Of a stretch of 64,000 nucleotides of DNA, positions 8,160-19,500 are shown one piece after another. The translations under genes were made by a program, and so were the position numbers. This DNA is from Pedobacter cryoconitis (GTDB lineage: Bacteria > Bacteroidota > Bacteroidia > Sphingobacteriales > Sphingobacteriaceae). The stretch covers positions 2,604,001 through 2,668,000 of the forward strand of contig NZ_CP014504.1 of the NCBI RefSeq assembly GCF_001590605.1, written 5' to 3'. The stretch's first letter is position 1. Every line of letters begins with the position of its first letter. The notes beneath the pieces were generated by a model. It had not been told where the DNA came from and made no database searches. It worked only from the letters and a program-made list of their open reading frames with translations.

Positions 8160-10604
8160 ATGAAAAAAAACTTCTGCTACTTATTTGTTCTGATCTTTTA
8201 TTTAAGCATCTCTGCTAATAGCGGATTTTCACAGGAAAAGCCCATTTTTTTTGAATTAAAAGGAAAATTAATCAGTGATCAAAATCAAAAAATTGATGAG
8301 GTTACCCTTCATCTGTTGAATACCAATGATAAAAAATTAGTTAAAATAGAATACGTTACCCAATCCGGACAGTTCACCTTTGATAAGATCCCTAAAGGGA
8401 ATTATATACTCGTGACACAAAGTATGGCTTATATTAAATATCAGTCAGCTCCAATTGAGCTCAATAAGAATACTGACTTGGGCACCATCAGGCTCAGTCC
8501 GTTAAGTAATAATTTAAAAGAGGTTTCTATTGCAGCAGTTAAACCATTTATCCAGCAGCAATATGATAAAACGGTAATCAATGTATCAAGTTCTATAGCG
8601 GCGGTAGGAAGTACAGCTTTAGAGGTGCTGGAGAAGGCACCTGGTATTACCATTGATCAGAATGATAATATAGCGATGCGGGGACGGCAAGGCGTACTGG
8701 TTATGATTGACGGAAAACTCGTTCCAATGTCAGGACAGGATCTTGCAAATATGCTGAGAAGTATGTCAGCCAATCAAATAGAGAAAATAGATTTGATCAC
8801 CAATCCTTCTTCGAAGTACGATGCTTCGGGTAATTCTGGTATTATCGATATTAGATTGAAAAAAGGCAAAAATGATGGGCTGAATGGTAATGTCACGATG
8901 AGTTATAGCCAGGGAATTTATCCGAAGTTAAATCCTTCTATCAATATCAATCATAAGGTCAAAAACCTGAATATATTCGCTTCTTATAATTATTCTTTCC
9001 GGGAGGACATGACCAACCTTAAGATCTTCAGAAATTTCTATAACGCTTCTGATCAGGTAACAGGTGGTAATGACTTTGATAACTTTTTTAAGTTTACATC
9101 CAATAGTCATAATGGCCGTATAGGCGCCGATTACAATCTGGGAAAAAACACGATTATTGGCTTTGCTGCAAATGGAATATTCACTAATGGAAGTGTCCAA
9201 TCGGCTAGTAATACCAATGATTTTAATGCAACTCATGAGCTTAACGGATCTTTAGCTACAAATGGTAAAACGCATCCTGTACGTAATAATGGAAGTATCA
9301 ATTTTAACTTTAAGCAGGTCTTGGATACTGCGGGAAGAGAGCTGACAGCAGATTTTGATTATGCACGTTACCTCAACAACGATATTCAAAATTATCATAC
9401 GCGGTATTTTGGCGTAGATGGTCTGCAGAGTAAAGATCCTTACACACTTTTTGGTGATCTGAAAGGCAAATTAAATATTAAATCTTTTAAAGTTGATTAT
9501 ACCCATCCTGTGAAAAGTATCGGAGCTAATCTGGAGGCGGGTATAAAGGCCAGCTGGGTAGAAGCTGATAATGATGTCGCATTTTTTGACAGAAGCAATG
9601 GCGGGAACATTCCGGATCTGGGAAAAAGTAATCGGTTCCTTTATGATGAGCAAATTAATGCAGCTTATATTAATGCATCAAAAAAATGGACGAAACTACA
9701 CCTTCAACTGGGCTTAAGATTAGAAAATACCATTGCGAAAGGTACGCAAGTAACCAATAATGATAATTTTGATAAAAATTATACGCAGTTATTCCCAAGC
9801 GGCTATTTAGGGTATAAATTCAACAAGCAGAATGATCTTGGGATTTCTGTAAGCAGAAGAATTGACAGACCTTCCTACAGACAATTGAATCCTTTCAAAA
9901 TATTTCTGAATCCATTAACTTATGCAGCAGGCAATCCATTTTTGAACCCGGAAATCACCACTTCAACGGAGTTGACCTATACCTTTCTTCAAAAATATAC
10001 AACCAAATTGGGATATAGCAGAACAACAGATAATATTCTCAATGTATTGTCTCCGGACGTAGAACCAGGTACTGTAATTCAAACTTTCAGGAACCTGGCC
10101 AAATTCGACTATTATAATTTGAGTTTCAGTTTTCCAGTTACGATTGGCAAATGGTTTAATAGCAGTAATACGGCTTTGATGTATTATGGCGAATACAAAG
10201 GAAATCTGGTGAATACCAATTTAAATGCAAGCAGGCTTTCGTTCAATTTTAACTCCAGTAATTCGATCATTATTGATAACAATACCAGTTTGGAGGTTCT
10301 TGGGAGTTATCAGTCTAAGTCTACTTACGGGTTCTTGGAGGTAGGAAAATTCTGGTCTGCTGGCCTTGGTGCCCAGAGACAATTATGGAATAAGAAGGCT
10401 TCAGTTAAATTGAATATAAGTGATATATTTTATACCACTAAAATAGAAGGTGTTACCAAATTAACAGGTTATGGGGAACATTTCTTCCAGAAAAGAGATT
10501 CGAGAGTAGGCACTATCAGCTTTAATTACAGATTTGGCGGCCAGGGAATTGGTTCCAAAAGAAAAACAGGAGGTGCTGAGGAAGAGAAACGCAGGGCAAA
10601 TTAA
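8160..10604 (+). CDS. TonB-dependent-receptor-like outer-membrane beta-barrel protein
   Basis: An 814-residue outer-membrane protein. Residues 1-25 form a signal peptide (MKKN, hydrophobic core, cleavage near SGFSQ). Residues ~30-115 resemble a carboxypeptidase-regulatory-like beta-sandwich. Residues ~135-235 form a plug domain with ALEVLEKAPGI, GVLVMIDGK and the typical IEKIDLITNPSSKYDA segment ending in GIIDIRLKKG. The rest is a beta-barrel of alternating aromatic strands that ends near SFNYRFGGQG with a charged tail. This matches the Bacteroidota outer-membrane beta-barrel family related to TonB-dependent receptors; no TonB box was identified. It is the only plus-strand gene of the window and converges on the exporter gene. 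It might take up the peptide or a peptide-metal complex, or be unrelated to the product. The family is secure; the substrate is unknown. Confidence 0.88.
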   Translation: MKKNFCYLFVLIFYLSISANSGFSQEKPIFFELKGKLISDQNQKIDEVTLHLLNTNDKKLVKIEYVTQSGQFTFDKIPKGNYILVTQSMAYIKYQSAPIELNKNTDLGTIRLSPLSNNLKEVSIAAVKPFIQQQYDKTVINVSSSIAAVGSTALEVLEKAPGITIDQNDNIAMRGRQGVLVMIDGKLVPMSGQDLANMLRSMSANQIEKIDLITNPSSKYDASGNSGIIDIRLKKGKNDGLNGNVTMSYSQGIYPKLNPSININHKVKNLNIFASYNYSFREDMTNLKIFRNFYNASDQVTGGNDFDNFFKFTSNSHNGRIGADYNLGKNTIIGFAANGIFTNGSVQSASNTNDFNATHELNGSLATNGKTHPVRNNGSINFNFKQVLDTAGRELTADFDYARYLNNDIQNYHTRYFGVDGLQSKDPYTLFGDLKGKLNIKSFKVDYTHPVKSIGANLEAGIKASWVEADNDVAFFDRSNGGNIPDLGKSNRFLYDEQINAAYINASKKWTKLHLQLGLRLENTIAKGTQVTNNDNFDKNYTQLFPSGYLGYKFNKQNDLGISVSRRIDRPSYRQLNPFKIFLNPLTYAAGNPFLNPEITTSTELTYTFLQKYTTKLGYSRTTDNILNVLSPDVEPGTVIQTFRNLAKFDYYNLSFSFPVTIGKWFNSSNTALMYYGEYKGNLVNTNLNASRLSFNFNSSNSIIIDNNTSLEVLGSYQSKSTYGFLEVGKFWSAGLGAQRQLWNKKASVKLNISDIFYTTKIEGVTKLTGYGEHFFQKRDSRVGTISFNYRFGGQGIGSKRKTGGAEEEKRRAN

Positions 10605-10620
10605 GAGGGATGAAAGGGAT

Positions 10621-10667
10621 GATGCAGTGCCCTCAAAAAGTTAGATACTTTTTGAGGGCACTGCATC
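10621..10667. repeat. 21-bp perfect inverted repeat between convergent genes
   Basis: Arms 10621-10641 and 10647-10667 are perfectly complementary around the 5-nt loop TAGAT, giving a very stable hairpin in either transcript. It lies 16 nt after the receptor stop codon and 11 nt after the exporter stop codon, where a shared bidirectional terminator is expected. The A/T-rich part of the stem is next to the loop and the GC-rich part at the base, and no U-tract follows on either side, so it is not a canonical intrinsic terminator. Confidence 0.75.
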
Positions 10668-10678
10668 AGGATACACCC

Positions 10679-12448
10679 TCAATTTGTAAACTGCATTTCA
10701 CTCAGGTTCTTGTACAACCCTCCGGTAACGCCAATCAGCTCACGGTGAGTCCCCTCCTCTACAATCTGTCCTTGATGAAGCACGATAATTTTATCGGCTT
10801 GCCTTACCGTAGCCAGGCGATGCGCGATCACGATAGAAGTACGTCCTTCCATCAATTTATCTAAAGCATCCTGTACCAGGCGCTCTGACTCTGAATCCAG
10901 TGCAGAAGTGGCTTCATCCAGGATCAGAATACGCGGTGCTTTAAGTACCGCACGGGCAATAGCAATCCGCTGACGCTGTCCACCAGAAAGCTGTATTCCA
11001 CGTTCTCCTACTATCGTCTCCAATCCAAGCGGAAAACGCTGAATAAATTCCCAGGCATTGGCCTTTTCTGCTGCAGCAATAATTTCATCTTCAGAAGCTC
11101 CTCTTCTACCATAGCCGATATTTTCAGCTATCGTACCCCCAAAAAGAAAAACATCTTGCGGAACCACAGCAATCTGTGCCCTGAGCTCAGATAAAGGAAT
11201 AGTCGCGCTGTCTCTGCCATCAAAAAATACGCCCCCCTCAACCGGATCATACAATCTCAACAATAATGACACTATCGTACTTTTACCAGCACCACTTGAA
11301 CCTACAATCGCAACTTTCTGATTGGAAAAAGCCTCAAAAGACACGCCTTGCAATACATGAATATTTTCTCTGGTTGGATAATGAAAATGGATATTGCAGA
11401 AATTAATCTTTCCATGCAACTGATTCTCCGGCGCTATGGTTTTGAAGTCTGTAAGTGCTTCCACCGGCTCTTCCAGCAAATCAAAAAGATGGGTAGTTGC
11501 TCCAATACTTTTCTGTAAAGAGGTATAGACTTCCGCTAAACCGGTAATTGAACTGGCAATATATACAGCGTACAATAAAAAGGAAAGAAGTTCTCCTGAA
11601 GCTACCCCTGTTGTTACCCCCCGGTAAATCACCGCCACCAATGTCCCGAAGATTCCTACAATAACAAAAGCATCGAACAAGCCCCTATACTTGCCACCCC
11701 TCATGCCCAGTCTGGCCATTTCATTCGTTTGTCCGCGATAACGGCTTATTTCGAAAAACTCACTGACAAAAGCCTTTACACTGAAAATGCCCTGTAATGT
11801 TTCTTCTACAATCGTATTGGAAACCGCAACTTTATCCTGTACCTGCATCGCATATTTATTGATGAAACGGCCAAATACCTCAGCCAGCACTACCATAACA
11901 GGTAATAACAATAACATGAAAACAGTCAGTTGAAAAGAAGTAATCATCAGTAAAACTAAACCGCCAACGATAATAACCAGCTGCCGTACCAATTCTGCCA
12001 GTGTATTGTTAAATATTTCCTGCAATAGCGTCACATCTGCCGAAATTCTGCTGCTCAGCTCCCCTACACGTTTGTGAAGAAAAACATGCATTGGCATTTT
12101 CACCAGGTGGCTGTAGACCGTTTGCCTTAATGCTGCCAGTGTTTTTTCGGTAACATTCACAAAAAACACTACTCTGAAAAAAGAGAATATAGCCTGAATT
12201 GCCAGAATGCCCAATAATAACCACGCAATGTAGGTTGTTGCCCCCGAATCTATTCCCTGTTTACCACCATCAATTAATTGTCCGAGCAACTTAGGCAGGG
12301 CAAGACCAGATACGCTTGCAATCAGCAACAGGAACAGGCCCATGCCAAATTCCAGCCGGTATGGTTTTACATAATGGAGTAAACGAAATAAGGATTTAAG
12401 GGAATTACCCTTACGCTCTTTGTCTTTAACGAATGTCGAATTCTGCAT
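10679..12448 (-). CDS. ABC exporter, fused permease and ATPase (MsbA/ABCB-like half-transporter)
   Basis: A 589-residue half-transporter that should dimerise in the inner membrane and export its substrate using ATP. Residues ~35-310 form the six-helix type I exporter domain. The C-terminal ~240 residues form the ATPase: Walker A GSSGAGKST near 383, the Q-loop in VVPQDVFLFGG, signature LSGGQRQRIAIARA near 486, Walker B ILILDEATSALD near 510 and the switch histidine in IVIAHRLATV. There is no C39 peptidase domain, so it does not process ribosomal leader peptides. It starts 59 nt after the stop codon of the terminal NRPS gene on the same strand, which suggests that it exports the peptide. A GC-rich hairpin lies in that gap and may reduce its expression. 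Family is certain; substrate is inferred from position. Confidence 0.93.
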   Translation of the reverse strand: MQNSTFVKDKERKGNSLKSLFRLLHYVKPYRLEFGMGLFLLLIASVSGLALPKLLGQLIDGGKQGIDSGATTYIAWLLLGILAIQAIFSFFRVVFFVNVTEKTLAALRQTVYSHLVKMPMHVFLHKRVGELSSRISADVTLLQEIFNNTLAELVRQLVIIVGGLVLLMITSFQLTVFMLLLLPVMVVLAEVFGRFINKYAMQVQDKVAVSNTIVEETLQGIFSVKAFVSEFFEISRYRGQTNEMARLGMRGGKYRGLFDAFVIVGIFGTLVAVIYRGVTTGVASGELLSFLLYAVYIASSITGLAEVYTSLQKSIGATTHLFDLLEEPVEALTDFKTIAPENQLHGKINFCNIHFHYPTRENIHVLQGVSFEAFSNQKVAIVGSSGAGKSTIVSLLLRLYDPVEGGVFFDGRDSATIPLSELRAQIAVVPQDVFLFGGTIAENIGYGRRGASEDEIIAAAEKANAWEFIQRFPLGLETIVGERGIQLSGGQRQRIAIARAVLKAPRILILDEATSALDSESERLVQDALDKLMEGRTSIVIAHRLATVRQADKIIVLHQGQIVEEGTHRELIGVTGGLYKNLSEMQFTN

Positions 12449-12477
12449 TTTAAAAGCTTATAAATAGTTAATAGATT

Positions 12478-12497
12478 AGCCCGCCATATGGCGGGCT
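12478..12497 (-). terminator. Stem-loop between the terminal NRPS gene and the ABC exporter
   Basis: Arms AGCCCGCC and GGCGGGCT with loop ATAT form an 8-bp GC-rich stem 11 nt after the stop codon of the terminal NRPS gene. In the minus-strand transcript it is followed by an A/U-rich stretch without a clean U-run. It is probably a weak terminator or attenuator that lowers readthrough into the exporter gene, or an RNA-stabilising 3' end. Confidence 0.6.
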
Positions 12498-12507
12498 ATA
12501 TCCTTCT

Positions 12508-13330
12508 TTATCCCTTAAATTGTTGCAAGTATGCTGTTAATTCAGCTCCCAATACCTGTACGTGCGCATTTCCTACCAGTGAATCATGATCCCCCGGCAC
12601 AGTAATAGCCTGCGTTGCCGCCGCAAAATTTTCCCAGCCCAGAGTCAAGCTATTTTCCTCCCACAGGGTTTCTTCGGCTTTTACAATGAAAAGACTGGCA
12701 TTAATCTGCCCGGTAACTGTATATTCCAGAAAAGCATTGCTGATCACCAGGTTGAGTATCCTTAAAATAAAACTGGTATAATGCTGGTTGTTCCCAATAT
12801 TCTCCAGAACAATTGGAGTAATTGCAGGCATTATTTTTTCCCGATCTGCCAAAGAAAATCCCTCTTTCAATTTCCAGATCCACTCAGGATAAGGTTTAGT
12901 GACGATACTTCCCAGTTCAAATACCAGCATGGCCAGTCTGAAAAGTACTTCCCCATTGTCATCACCTCCATGAAAAGAACTTTCCGTAGTCGTGTCTTTA
13001 TCCAGAATGATCCCTGCTTGCACCTGTTCTCCAGCGGCTTCAAGCTGTTTGGTCATTTCGTGGATCAGGATTCCTCCCAATGAGTGGCCGATAAAACGGT
13101 ACGGGCCAACCGGCTGTACTTCTTTCATCCATGAAATATTACGGCCAGCAATCACAGTCAGCTCTTGTTCAGGAGCTTCTCCTTCAAATACCCCCGGCAT
13201 CTGCAATCCATAAAGCGCACAGGTTTCATTAAGCGCCTGCCCTAAAGCACTGTACACTTCACAAACCCCAGCTGCTCCCGGCAGCATAAATACAGGGAAT
13301 GAAACCGGGCCGTCATTCAATAAGACCACG
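12508..13330 (-). other. Type I thioesterase domain
   Basis: C-terminal alpha/beta hydrolase of the terminal NRPS. It has the oxyanion-region segment FMLPGAAG, the nucleophile motif GHSLGG (13072-13089), a candidate catalytic Asp in GIILDKD and the C-terminal His in VPGDHDSLVG. It releases the finished chain from the last T domain. There is one TE domain, not the tandem pair seen in some lipopeptide synthetases. Confidence 0.9.
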
Positions 13331-16300
13331 TGATCACTGTAGCGTTGGGCATCAGGCTGTATTCCGGTAGTTGCGCCGGAATCTTCTGTACGAAGCTGAA
13401 TAAATTCAGCAAGCTGATGTATAGTTGGGTAATTGAAAATATCCTTTACCTGAACTTTCACGCCGATTTCCTTTTTGATCACAGAGATCAAGCCAATCAC
13501 CAGCAATGAAAGCCCGCCAAGCTCAAAGAAATTATCATAAATACCGATTCTTGGAATGCCCAGCATATGTTGCCAGATCTCCGCCAGTTCTCCCTGCAAA
13601 TGATTACGCGGGGCTACATATGCAGTGGTCAGCAATTCATTGGTATCCGGATCAGGCAGTGCTTTCTTGTCTATCTTTCCATTAGGCGTCAATGGAAGTT
13701 CTGCAAGTGTGATAAAGAACGAAGGCACCATATATTCCGGTAAAACTCCTTTTAACCAGCTCAGCATTGAATCTTTATCGTATGCCGGTTTTGTCGCCAG
13801 ATAAGCTACCAGACGTTTATTTCCGTTTGCATCGTCCTTAACCACTACAACCGCCTGGTTGATCTCTTCGTATTGTTGCAATACATTTTCGATTTCTCCT
13901 AGCTCAATACGGAATCCACGAACCTTCACCTGATCATCCATACGGCCAAGATATTCGATATTTCCATCTGGCAGCCAGCGGCCAAGATCCCCTGTACGGT
14001 ACATTTTGCCTGCTGCATGAAAAGGATTGGGAATAAACTTGGCAGCAGTCAAATCAGGACGGTTTAAATAACCTCTGGAAACCCCGATTCCTGCTACGCA
14101 GATTTCACCAGTCACCCCAATCGGACAAAGATTTAATTCATTATTCAATACATAAACCTGCAGATTTTGTATCGGACTACCCAGCGGGATATTAAGCTGT
14201 GCAGGAGTTTCATACATTATATAGTGACAAATATCATCCGAAGCCTCTGTAGGCCCATAAGCATTCACTACCGGGATACGTCCAAAATCAGGATGTCCGA
14301 ACCACTGCGCAAGCAATGGCTGGCTAACCGTTTCTCCGGTAACCAGCAGATATTGCAGTTTTTCCAGCTTAGTGGTCAGCTCTTCACGCAGAACAGCAGT
14401 CAGGTAAGAAGGAACCAATTCTAAAATAGTTACCCCGTTCTCTTCTACCTTATCCAGCAATGCTGCAGGTTGTAACAACAATTCTGAAGGATAAATAATG
14501 GTATGCCCTCCGCTTAAGAGCGCCGAGAAGATCTGCCACACCGAGATATCAAAAGTGTACGAAGCTGTAAAAGCAACCACACTTTCTGCATTCAGCTGCA
14601 GGTCATTCACTTTGGCATACAAGTGATTCAGCATCCCTGCATGCTCCACCATCACCCCTTTTGGCTGTCCTGTAGAACCGGAAGTATAAATAACATAAGC
14701 CAGATCCCCTGGTTTTACTTCTCCTGCTGCGATCGCAACCGGATACCTGTCTATAATTGCAATATCCTGGTCAAGCAAGACCAGCGGGATATCGGATACC
14801 GTATAAATCCGGCTACTGATAGCTGCCGTAGTAATCACCATCGAGGCCTTCGTATCTCCCAGGATATAACTGATCCTTTCTGCCGGATAAGTCGTGTCCA
14901 GCGGCACATAAGCACCACCGGCTTTCATCACACCTAAAATAGCAATCACCATTTCTGCTGATCTTTCCAGGAAAAGCGGAACCAGTGTATCAGTTTTCAC
15001 ACCTTTACTACGCAGATAATTAGCCAGTTTCCCGGATGCTTCATCCAGCTTGCGGTAAGACCAGGTTTGCTGCTCAAACACGATTGCCGGGGTATCAGGC
15101 ATAGTAGCAGCCTGCCCGATAAACAGCCCGACTAAAGTCTGTGTAGCTGGATAAGCAACGACTTTATTATTAAAAGTAACCAGCAATTGCTCCGCTTCCT
15201 GAGCGGTCATCAATTCGACTTCTTTCCAGGTCTTCACTCCTTTTTCCACCAGTTGCAGCAACACCTGTTTGAAATGCCCCATCATCCTGTCCACAGCCCG
15301 TGTATCCAGCAATTCATCATTATGAACAAATAGCAGGTTAGTCTCTCTGCCTGTAATCACGTTAATAGTGAGCGGATAATTGGTTTGCGGATGCACCACA
15401 AGATCACTGACTTCAAGTTCTCCGCCTTTTTGCAGATCAGATTCACTCACAGGATAGTTTTGGAAAACAATGGACGTATCAAAAAGATCACCTTTGATAT
15501 TTGTCAGCCGCTGTATATCATTCAGGGTAGTATACTGATACTCCCTGCTTTCCAATTGGCCCTGCTGTATTTTCTGCAACCAGATACTGATATCCATTGA
15601 CAGATCCACGCTGATATAAAGCGGCAACGTATTGATATACATGCCCACTTTTCTTTCGATACCTGGCAAATCTTCAGGACGTCCCGATACAGTAACCCCA
15701 TAAATTACGTCAGTACGGCCGGTATAGCGATATAAAAGATAAGCCCATACCCCTTGCATCAGAGAATTAACCGTTAAATGTTGTTGTTTTGCATAAGTTG
15801 AAATCTGTTCAGTCATGACCACATCAAACGTGGTGATACTTTCGTTCATCCCAACTCCGCGGGTACGGTCTGCTGTTGCGCTTACAAAAGGAAGCAAACA
15901 TCCTTCTTCTATTGGGGCCAGATAATTTCTCCAGTAACCTGCGGTTTGTTCTTTATCCTGCTTTTCGATAAAACGGATATAATCTTCATATCGGTCTGCT
16001 GGTTGCTCTTCTACAGGTTTTTCTGCCTCCAATTGTTCATAATTAGCAAACAATTCAGCTAACAGCACAGGTACAGACCAGCCATCCAGCAGAATATGGT
16101 GGAAGCTCCAAAGCATTCTGTATTGCGTATCAGAAAGCCGGATCAGACAGATCCTCATCAGTGGAGCCGCTTTCAGGTCAAATCCTTTAAGACGGTCTGC
16201 CTGCTCAAATTCTGCTATCGCTTTTTCCTGCTCCGCTGCACTCTTGCCGCGATAATCCAGCAGTGTTGATAAAAGCGCTGCCTCTTGATAAACACACTGT

Positions 16301-16500
16301 ACAGGGATAGAGAATACATCATGGTAAAAACCTGTCCTTAAAATACTATGCTGCTTAATCAGGATTTCCCAGCTCCGGATAAATTTGTCCGTTTGTAAGT
16401 TTATCAGGTCACAGGAAAGCTGTTCTGTAAATGCCCCCTGTTCGTTGTACAACTCATGGAACAACATTCCTTCCTGTAAACCACCCAAACGGTACAGACT
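12508..16500 (-). other. Module 12: C - A (basic X) - T - TE
   Basis: The C domain begins at the GLQEGMLFH segment (about 16452-16495) and has HHILLDGWS, the form that follows E domains (DCL). The A pocket is D235 I236 W239 E278 L299 T301 A322 D330 D331. Three acidic pocket residues besides D235 suggest a diamino acid such as Dab, Orn or Lys. The T domain reads FFELGGLSLL, with Leu where GGHSL or GGDSI is usual. Confidence 0.85.
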
Positions 16501-19500
16501 TTCCAGCCTTGCTTTTCTTGGCACACCCTGATCATCCTCTTCCAGAAACTTGTCCAGTTCGTTTACCGTAACCAAACCATTCAGCCCATAATCAAACGGC
16601 GTAAAGGCTGGTGAGACCTGTTCAGCGCAATGGCTGATCAGATTTTGCAATTGCTCCATGTACAAGTCAACGAGTATATCAATATTAGCTTCGTCATAAT
16701 GTTTGGTGCTATAACTCCAGTCAAATAACAATTCACCACCCTGGATCATCGTATTGACAGACAATTTATCGGTAGCCGGGTAATCTGCAGAAACACTGTC
16801 ACCCGCCTGTTCGTTAGCCATTCCGATTTCTCCCTGTTCACTGACCATGTTATCCAATTGCCCAAGGTAGTTGAATACAATATTCCAGGAACCCTGCCCT
16901 TGCAAGGCAGGTAATTTCTCTATATATTTCAATACACCAAAGCCAATTCCTTTTGCTGGTATTTTTCTTAATTGCTCTTTAACTGATTTCAGCGCATACC
17001 CGATATCTCTGCCTGCTTCTGTTTCAAGGGATACAGGATAAAGATTTGTAAACCAGCCTACAGTGCGGCTGGTATCGATACCCGCCATAATATCTTCGCG
17101 TCCGTGCCCTTCCAGTCCGATTGAAATTCGTGAAATCCCACTCCATTTTGATAAAGCTACAGCCAGTGCACTTAAAAGTACGTCATTGATTTCTGCATGA
17201 TAAGCCTGTAATACCTCCTGCAATAAACGCTGTGTGACTATATTATTCAGCCTGGTCACTTTAGTCCCCATATCATTCAGCGTTAAACGCCCTGTGTAGT
17301 CATGGTCTTCTGGCAATGGAACATAATTTGCTGCAACATCTATCCAGTAGGCATGTTGTTTGGAGATCGTTTTTCCATAGCCTTCCAGTGCCTGATACCA
17401 TTGACGGTACGAAGCACTTTTACTGCCCAGAACAGACACTGCATTTTTGCCCGGCTGTTTGATCAGCAATCCAAGGTCTTCCAGTAAAATCCGCCACGAA
17501 ACCCCGTCTACTGCAAGGTGATGCACAAGAAGTAACAAACGGTTATCCTGATCTTTTTCGGGAGTTAAAAACAATAAACTCCGGAAAATGATACCCTGTT
17601 CAATATCCAGACTGCATTGTGCCTCCTGGCCAAATTGTTTGATTGCAGCAGCTGCGTCTGCCGTGGTCATTTCTCCCAGATCTATGGTTTCCATTGCCCC
17701 GGTATAACTTCCGTAAGCTTGCTCCCAATGGTTCTCATTTTTAGTATAAGTAAACCTTAACGCATCATGATAATAGGCTAGCTGCAATACCGCATCAGAG
17801 ATTACAGCAGGATTTATCTGCTTGGAAACCGTTAACAACACATGCTGATTAAAGTGCGATACAGCAGGAGTTTCCAAATCAAAGTACCATTGCTGAATAG
17901 GCAATAACCCACTGTTACCAGTAAGGAAGCCCTCTTCAGCGTAAGAAACCACATGCGCTCTTTCTTGCAGTAACTTAGATAATCCGGCTATAGTTTGCTG
18001 TACAAATAAATCTTTTGGCTGGAATTCATAACCAGCTCTTTTTGCCCGGCTTACTACCTGGATCGTAATGATGGAGTCCCCACCCAATTCAAAGAAATTG
18101 TCATGGATACCAACCTGTTCCAGACGAAGCAGATCCTGCCAGATTTCTACCAGCGCTTGTTCTGCCGGCGTGCTTGGCGATGCATAACTTTCAGTCAGTA
18201 AAGTACTGATATCCGGCTCAGGCAACATTTTCTTGTCTACTTTACCATTGCTGGTTAAAGGAAGCTGATCAAGAGACACCCATAATGCAGGAACCATATA
18301 ATCCGGTAAACGATCTTTCAGATAAGCGATCAGCCCACCTTTATCAAAGGGACCCTCCGGTACAATATAACCCACCAGTTGTTTATGCCCGCGGTCATCA
18401 GATTTAACTAAAACCACTACATGTTTCACCCCTGCATTTTGTTGTAATACATTTTCGATCTCCCCTAATTCAATCCGGTAACCCCGTATTTTCACTTGAT
18501 CATCAATACGGCCAAGGTATTCAATATTGCCATCCGGTAACCAGCGTGCAAGATCTCCGCTGCGGTACATCCGGCCTCCGTAATTGGTGCTAAAAGGATT
18601 CGTTACAAATTTCTCTTCCGTTAGCGACTCCCGGTTCAGATAACCAGTTGCAAGCCCCACACCGCTGATACAAAGCTCTCCAGGTACACCAACAGGACTA
18701 ATTTTATTGGCTGCATTCAAAATATAAAGCTGTGTATGGCTCACCGGAATACCAATCGGAGGTGCAGATTCACTATATTCAGCAGAGAGTTCATAACTCG
18801 TTGTCACCACACTATTTTCTGTCGGACCATAATTATTGATGATCTTATAACTTAAGCCATCCATATTTACAGCAGCCAGTTTATCACCTCCCGCAAGCAA
18901 ATATTTTAATTCCAGCACGCGGTTTCTACTCGCTTCAATAAACTCGGGAATCAGGATCGTAGACAGGAAACTATGCGTAATACCCTGCTCCATATAATAA
19001 TCCACGAGCCCGGATGGTGATAACCTTTGTTCATCATCCACCACATAAAGCGCTGCTCCTATACTTAATGCCGGCCATATTTCCCATCCAAAAGCATCAA
19101 AACCCACTCCTGCCGCAGTTGTAGTTTTACTATCCCTGGTGAGGTGATAACGTTCATGGTGCCAGTTAATCAAATTGGAAAGTCCCGCATGCGTGATCTT
19201 CACGCCTTTAGGCTGACCTGTAGAACCGGAAGTATAAATTACATAAACCAGGTCTTCCAGCCCAATATGGAGCAACGGAGCTGTAACCGGATACTGTTTA
19301 AGTTCGGCTGTTAAATCTTCGGGATGAATAAATTCAAGCCCTTTAACGCTCCCTAAAGCAGCTGATATTTTAGCGTTACAAATCAATAAATCAGCGCCGC
19401 TATCCGCAAGTATATACTGAATCCGGTCTGCCGGATAACCCGGATCGATAGGAACATAAGCCCCGCCCGCCTTCAGAATAGCCAGCATAGTCACTATAAT

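Noticed and set aside
10621..10667. Inverted repeat considered as transposon end or insertion-sequence scar
   Set aside because: No transposase, no second copy in the window and no target-site duplication; a hairpin at a convergent junction explains it better.
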